Assembly: GCF_030246845.1 (NCBI RefSeq)
Contig: NZ_CP126889.1
Coordinates: 4,955,001-5,019,000, forward strand
From: Enhydrobacter sp.
GTDB taxonomy: Bacteria; Pseudomonadota; Alphaproteobacteria; Reyranellales; Reyranellaceae
Reading direction: 5' to 3'
Length of the DNA: 64,000 nucleotides
Shown: piece after piece, positions 62,606-64,000 of the stretch
How the letters are laid out: each line of letters opens with the position of its first letter
How positions within the stretch are numbered: the stretch's first letter is position 1
The notes under the pieces: model-generated
Databases searched by the model: none
Told to the model about the DNA's origin: nothing
What the model saw: the letters and a program-made list of their open reading frames with translations, nothing else
Made by a program: the position numbers and the translations under genes

Positions 62606-64000
62606 ATGGAACTGTGGCAGCTCGACGCGACCGATCTGGCGCGGCTCATTCGCAACGGCCGGGCGTCGGCGGTCGAAGCGGTGGACGCCGTCCTGAAGCG
62701 CCTGCACAAGGTCAATCCGGCCATCAATGCCGTCGTGCGCGTCTACGAGGAGGAGGCGCGGACGGCCGCCGAGACCGCCGATGCGGCGCGCGCCCGCGGC
62801 CATGCGCTGCCGCCGCTGCATGGCGTGCCGGTCACCGTCAAGATCAACGTCGATGTCGCCGGTCAGCCGACCGACAACGGCGTGACGGCGCTCAAGGACC
62901 TGATCGCCACCGAGGACAGCCCGGTGGTCGCCAACCTCAGGCACGCCGGCGCCATCATCATCGGCCGCACCAATGCGCCCGCCTTCTCGATGCGCATCTT
63001 CAGCGACAACGCGCTGCACGGGCGCACGCTCAACCCGCGCGACCCCGGCGTCACACCCGGCGGCTCGAGCGGCGGCGCCGGCGCCGCCACGGCGACCGGC
63101 ATCGGCGCCATCGCGCACGGCAACGACATCGGCGGCTCGGTGCGCATCCCGGCCTATTGCAACGGCGTCGTCGGCCTGCGCACCGGCTTCGCGCGCATTC
63201 CCTCCTTCAACCCGACCAGCGCCAATGTCGGCCGACCGATCGGCGCCGTGCTGATGGCGGTGCAGGGCCCGCACACCCGCACCGTGCGCGATGCACGTCT
63301 TGCGCTCGAGGTCATGGCGCGCGGCGATCGCCGCGACTGGCGCTGGAACGACGTGCCGATGCAGGGTCCGCCGCCGGCACGCCCGATCAAGGCCGCGATC
63401 GTGCCCGAGTTTCCCGGTGCCAGGACCCATCCGGCGCAGGCCGCCGCCGTTCGGCAGGCCGGCAAGCATCTGCAGGCGGCGGGCTACGTGGTCGAGGAGG
63501 TCCTGCCGCCGGACCTCGAGCGCGGCGTCGAGCTCTGGCACATGATCTGCGTGACCGACGTCTTCGGCGGCCTGTGGCCGCAGATGCAAAAGATGGGCGA
63601 CCCCGACGGCATCGCGGCCATGCGCGCGTGGCTGGAGCTGCACAAGCCGGTCGACCTCGCGACCTACGTCGCCGCGCTGACCGAACGCGAGGGCATGCTG
63701 TTCCGCTGGATGAGCTTCCTGCAGCAATGGCCGCTGGTCATCCTGCCGACGCTCGCCGATCTGCCGCCCAGGCAGGTGGCCGACGTCACCGTCGAGGGGC
63801 AGCGGCAGGTGCTCGACTCGATGCGCCCGGCGCTGATCGCACCCCTCCTCGGTCTGCCGGGCCTCGCCATTCCTGTCGGCAGCCACGGCAGGCTGCGCAC
63901 CGGCGTGCAGATCATGGCGATGCGCAATCGCGAGGATCTCTGCCTCGACGCCGGCGAGGTGATCGAGGCGGCCGAAGGCGTCGTCACACCGATCGACCCT
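62606..64000 (+). CDS. Amidase signature-family hydrolase, cut by the window end
   Basis: The first 465 codons are present from ATG 62606 and no stop is reached. The triad is complete: Lys79 in PVTVKINVD, Ser154 in GGSSGGAG and nucleophile Ser178 in DIGGSVRIP, 24 residues apart. It is close to Asp-tRNA(Asn)/Glu-tRNA amidotransferase-like amidases but no gatB or gatC is adjacent, so a general amidase is more likely. The last residues visible are VVTPIDP. Confidence 0.9.
   Translation, partial: MELWQLDATDLARLIRNGRASAVEAVDAVLKRLHKVNPAINAVVRVYEEEARTAAETADAARARGHALPPLHGVPVTVKINVDVAGQPTDNGVTALKDLIATEDSPVVANLRHAGAIIIGRTNAPAFSMRIFSDNALHGRTLNPRDPGVTPGGSSGGAGAATATGIGAIAHGNDIGGSVRIPAYCNGVVGLRTGFARIPSFNPTSANVGRPIGAVLMAVQGPHTRTVRDARLALEVMARGDRRDWRWNDVPMQGPPPARPIKAAIVPEFPGARTHPAQAAAVRQAGKHLQAAGYVVEEVLPPDLERGVELWHMICVTDVFGGLWPQMQKMGDPDGIAAMRAWLELHKPVDLATYVAALTEREGMLFRWMSFLQQWPLVILPTLADLPPRQVADVTVEGQRQVLDSMRPALIAPLLGLPGLAIPVGSHGRLRTGVQIMAMRNREDLCLDAGEVIEAAEGVVTPIDP

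Noticed and set aside
62048-63886. A 612-codon antisense open frame over the amidase at the right end
   Set aside because: It is low-complexity Arg/Gly/His-rich sequence, and the plus-strand amidase has complete catalytic motifs in the same region.

Overview
The window is GC-rich, densely coded bacterial chromosome that reads as an alphaproteobacterium. The pointers are a glnB-glnA pair, an erpA-xth pair, many CaiB, acyl-CoA and branched-chain ABC genes, form II CoxSLM, and a leaderless attenuation peptide. A Reyranella-like or other Rhodospirillales/Hyphomicrobiales soil or water heterotroph fits the gene content, but this is inference; no rRNA or tRNA gene is present to settle it. Most adjacent genes overlap by 4 bases (ATGA, GTGA or CTGA).

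Layout. 1-2100: nitrogen control, glnB-glnA behind a good sigma-54 promoter and closed by a terminator. 2154-8854: acyl-CoA and acid metabolism (HTD2-type hydratase, class III CoA-transferase, TauD-type dioxygenase, tartrate dehydrogenase-like enzyme, D-aminoacylase). 9069-18056: TetR regulator, pyroglutamyl peptidase, form II CO-dehydrogenase-like coxSLM, then a GH17 glucanase, coxG and a 39-residue membrane peptide ending in a terminator. 18207-25525: short-chain and medium-chain dehydrogenases, MaoC hydratase, CoA-ester lyase, ExoD, acyl-CoA dehydrogenase, glutamate-cyclase-like protein and a PaaK-type ligase. 25777-32637: a branched-chain-type ABC importer with an acyl-CoA ligase gene embedded in it. 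32739-38880: erpA, xth, SDR, RNA methyltransferase, asparaginase, PP2C phosphatase, P450. 38942-41095: two decayed tandem acyl-CoA synthetases. 41101-47124: cupin, two GST/GNAT genes, DapA-like aldolase, FAH-family enzyme, amidase, pseudouridine synthase. 47108-50879: an ABC-2 exporter with a NEW3-domain protein. 50977-54318: GST, alcohol dehydrogenase, uracil-DNA glycosylase, hydrolase. 54353-58011: IclR regulator divergent from a Rieske oxygenase plus glutamine-synthetase-like ligase operon. 58195-64000: cutA, nitronate monooxygenase, then a lower-GC island (repeats, an IS3 element, a truncated nuclease), then an amidase cut by the window edge.

The two most interesting systems are these. 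First, a complete-looking transcription attenuator at 42690-42880: a sigma-70 promoter, a leaderless 16-codon leader peptide with consecutive Trp-Tyr-Phe codons, and mutually exclusive hairpins, placed in front of a GNAT acetyltransferase rather than a biosynthetic gene. Second, a Rieske oxygenase/glutamine-synthetase-like operon with nested palindromic operators, which looks like a minimal relative of the gamma-glutamylation route for amine oxidation.

The window also carries two families of intergenic repeats. One is a two-module element found at 8906-9044 and, in reverse, at 58017-58118. The other is a hairpin element found in inverted orientation on both sides of the IS3 and nuclease island.
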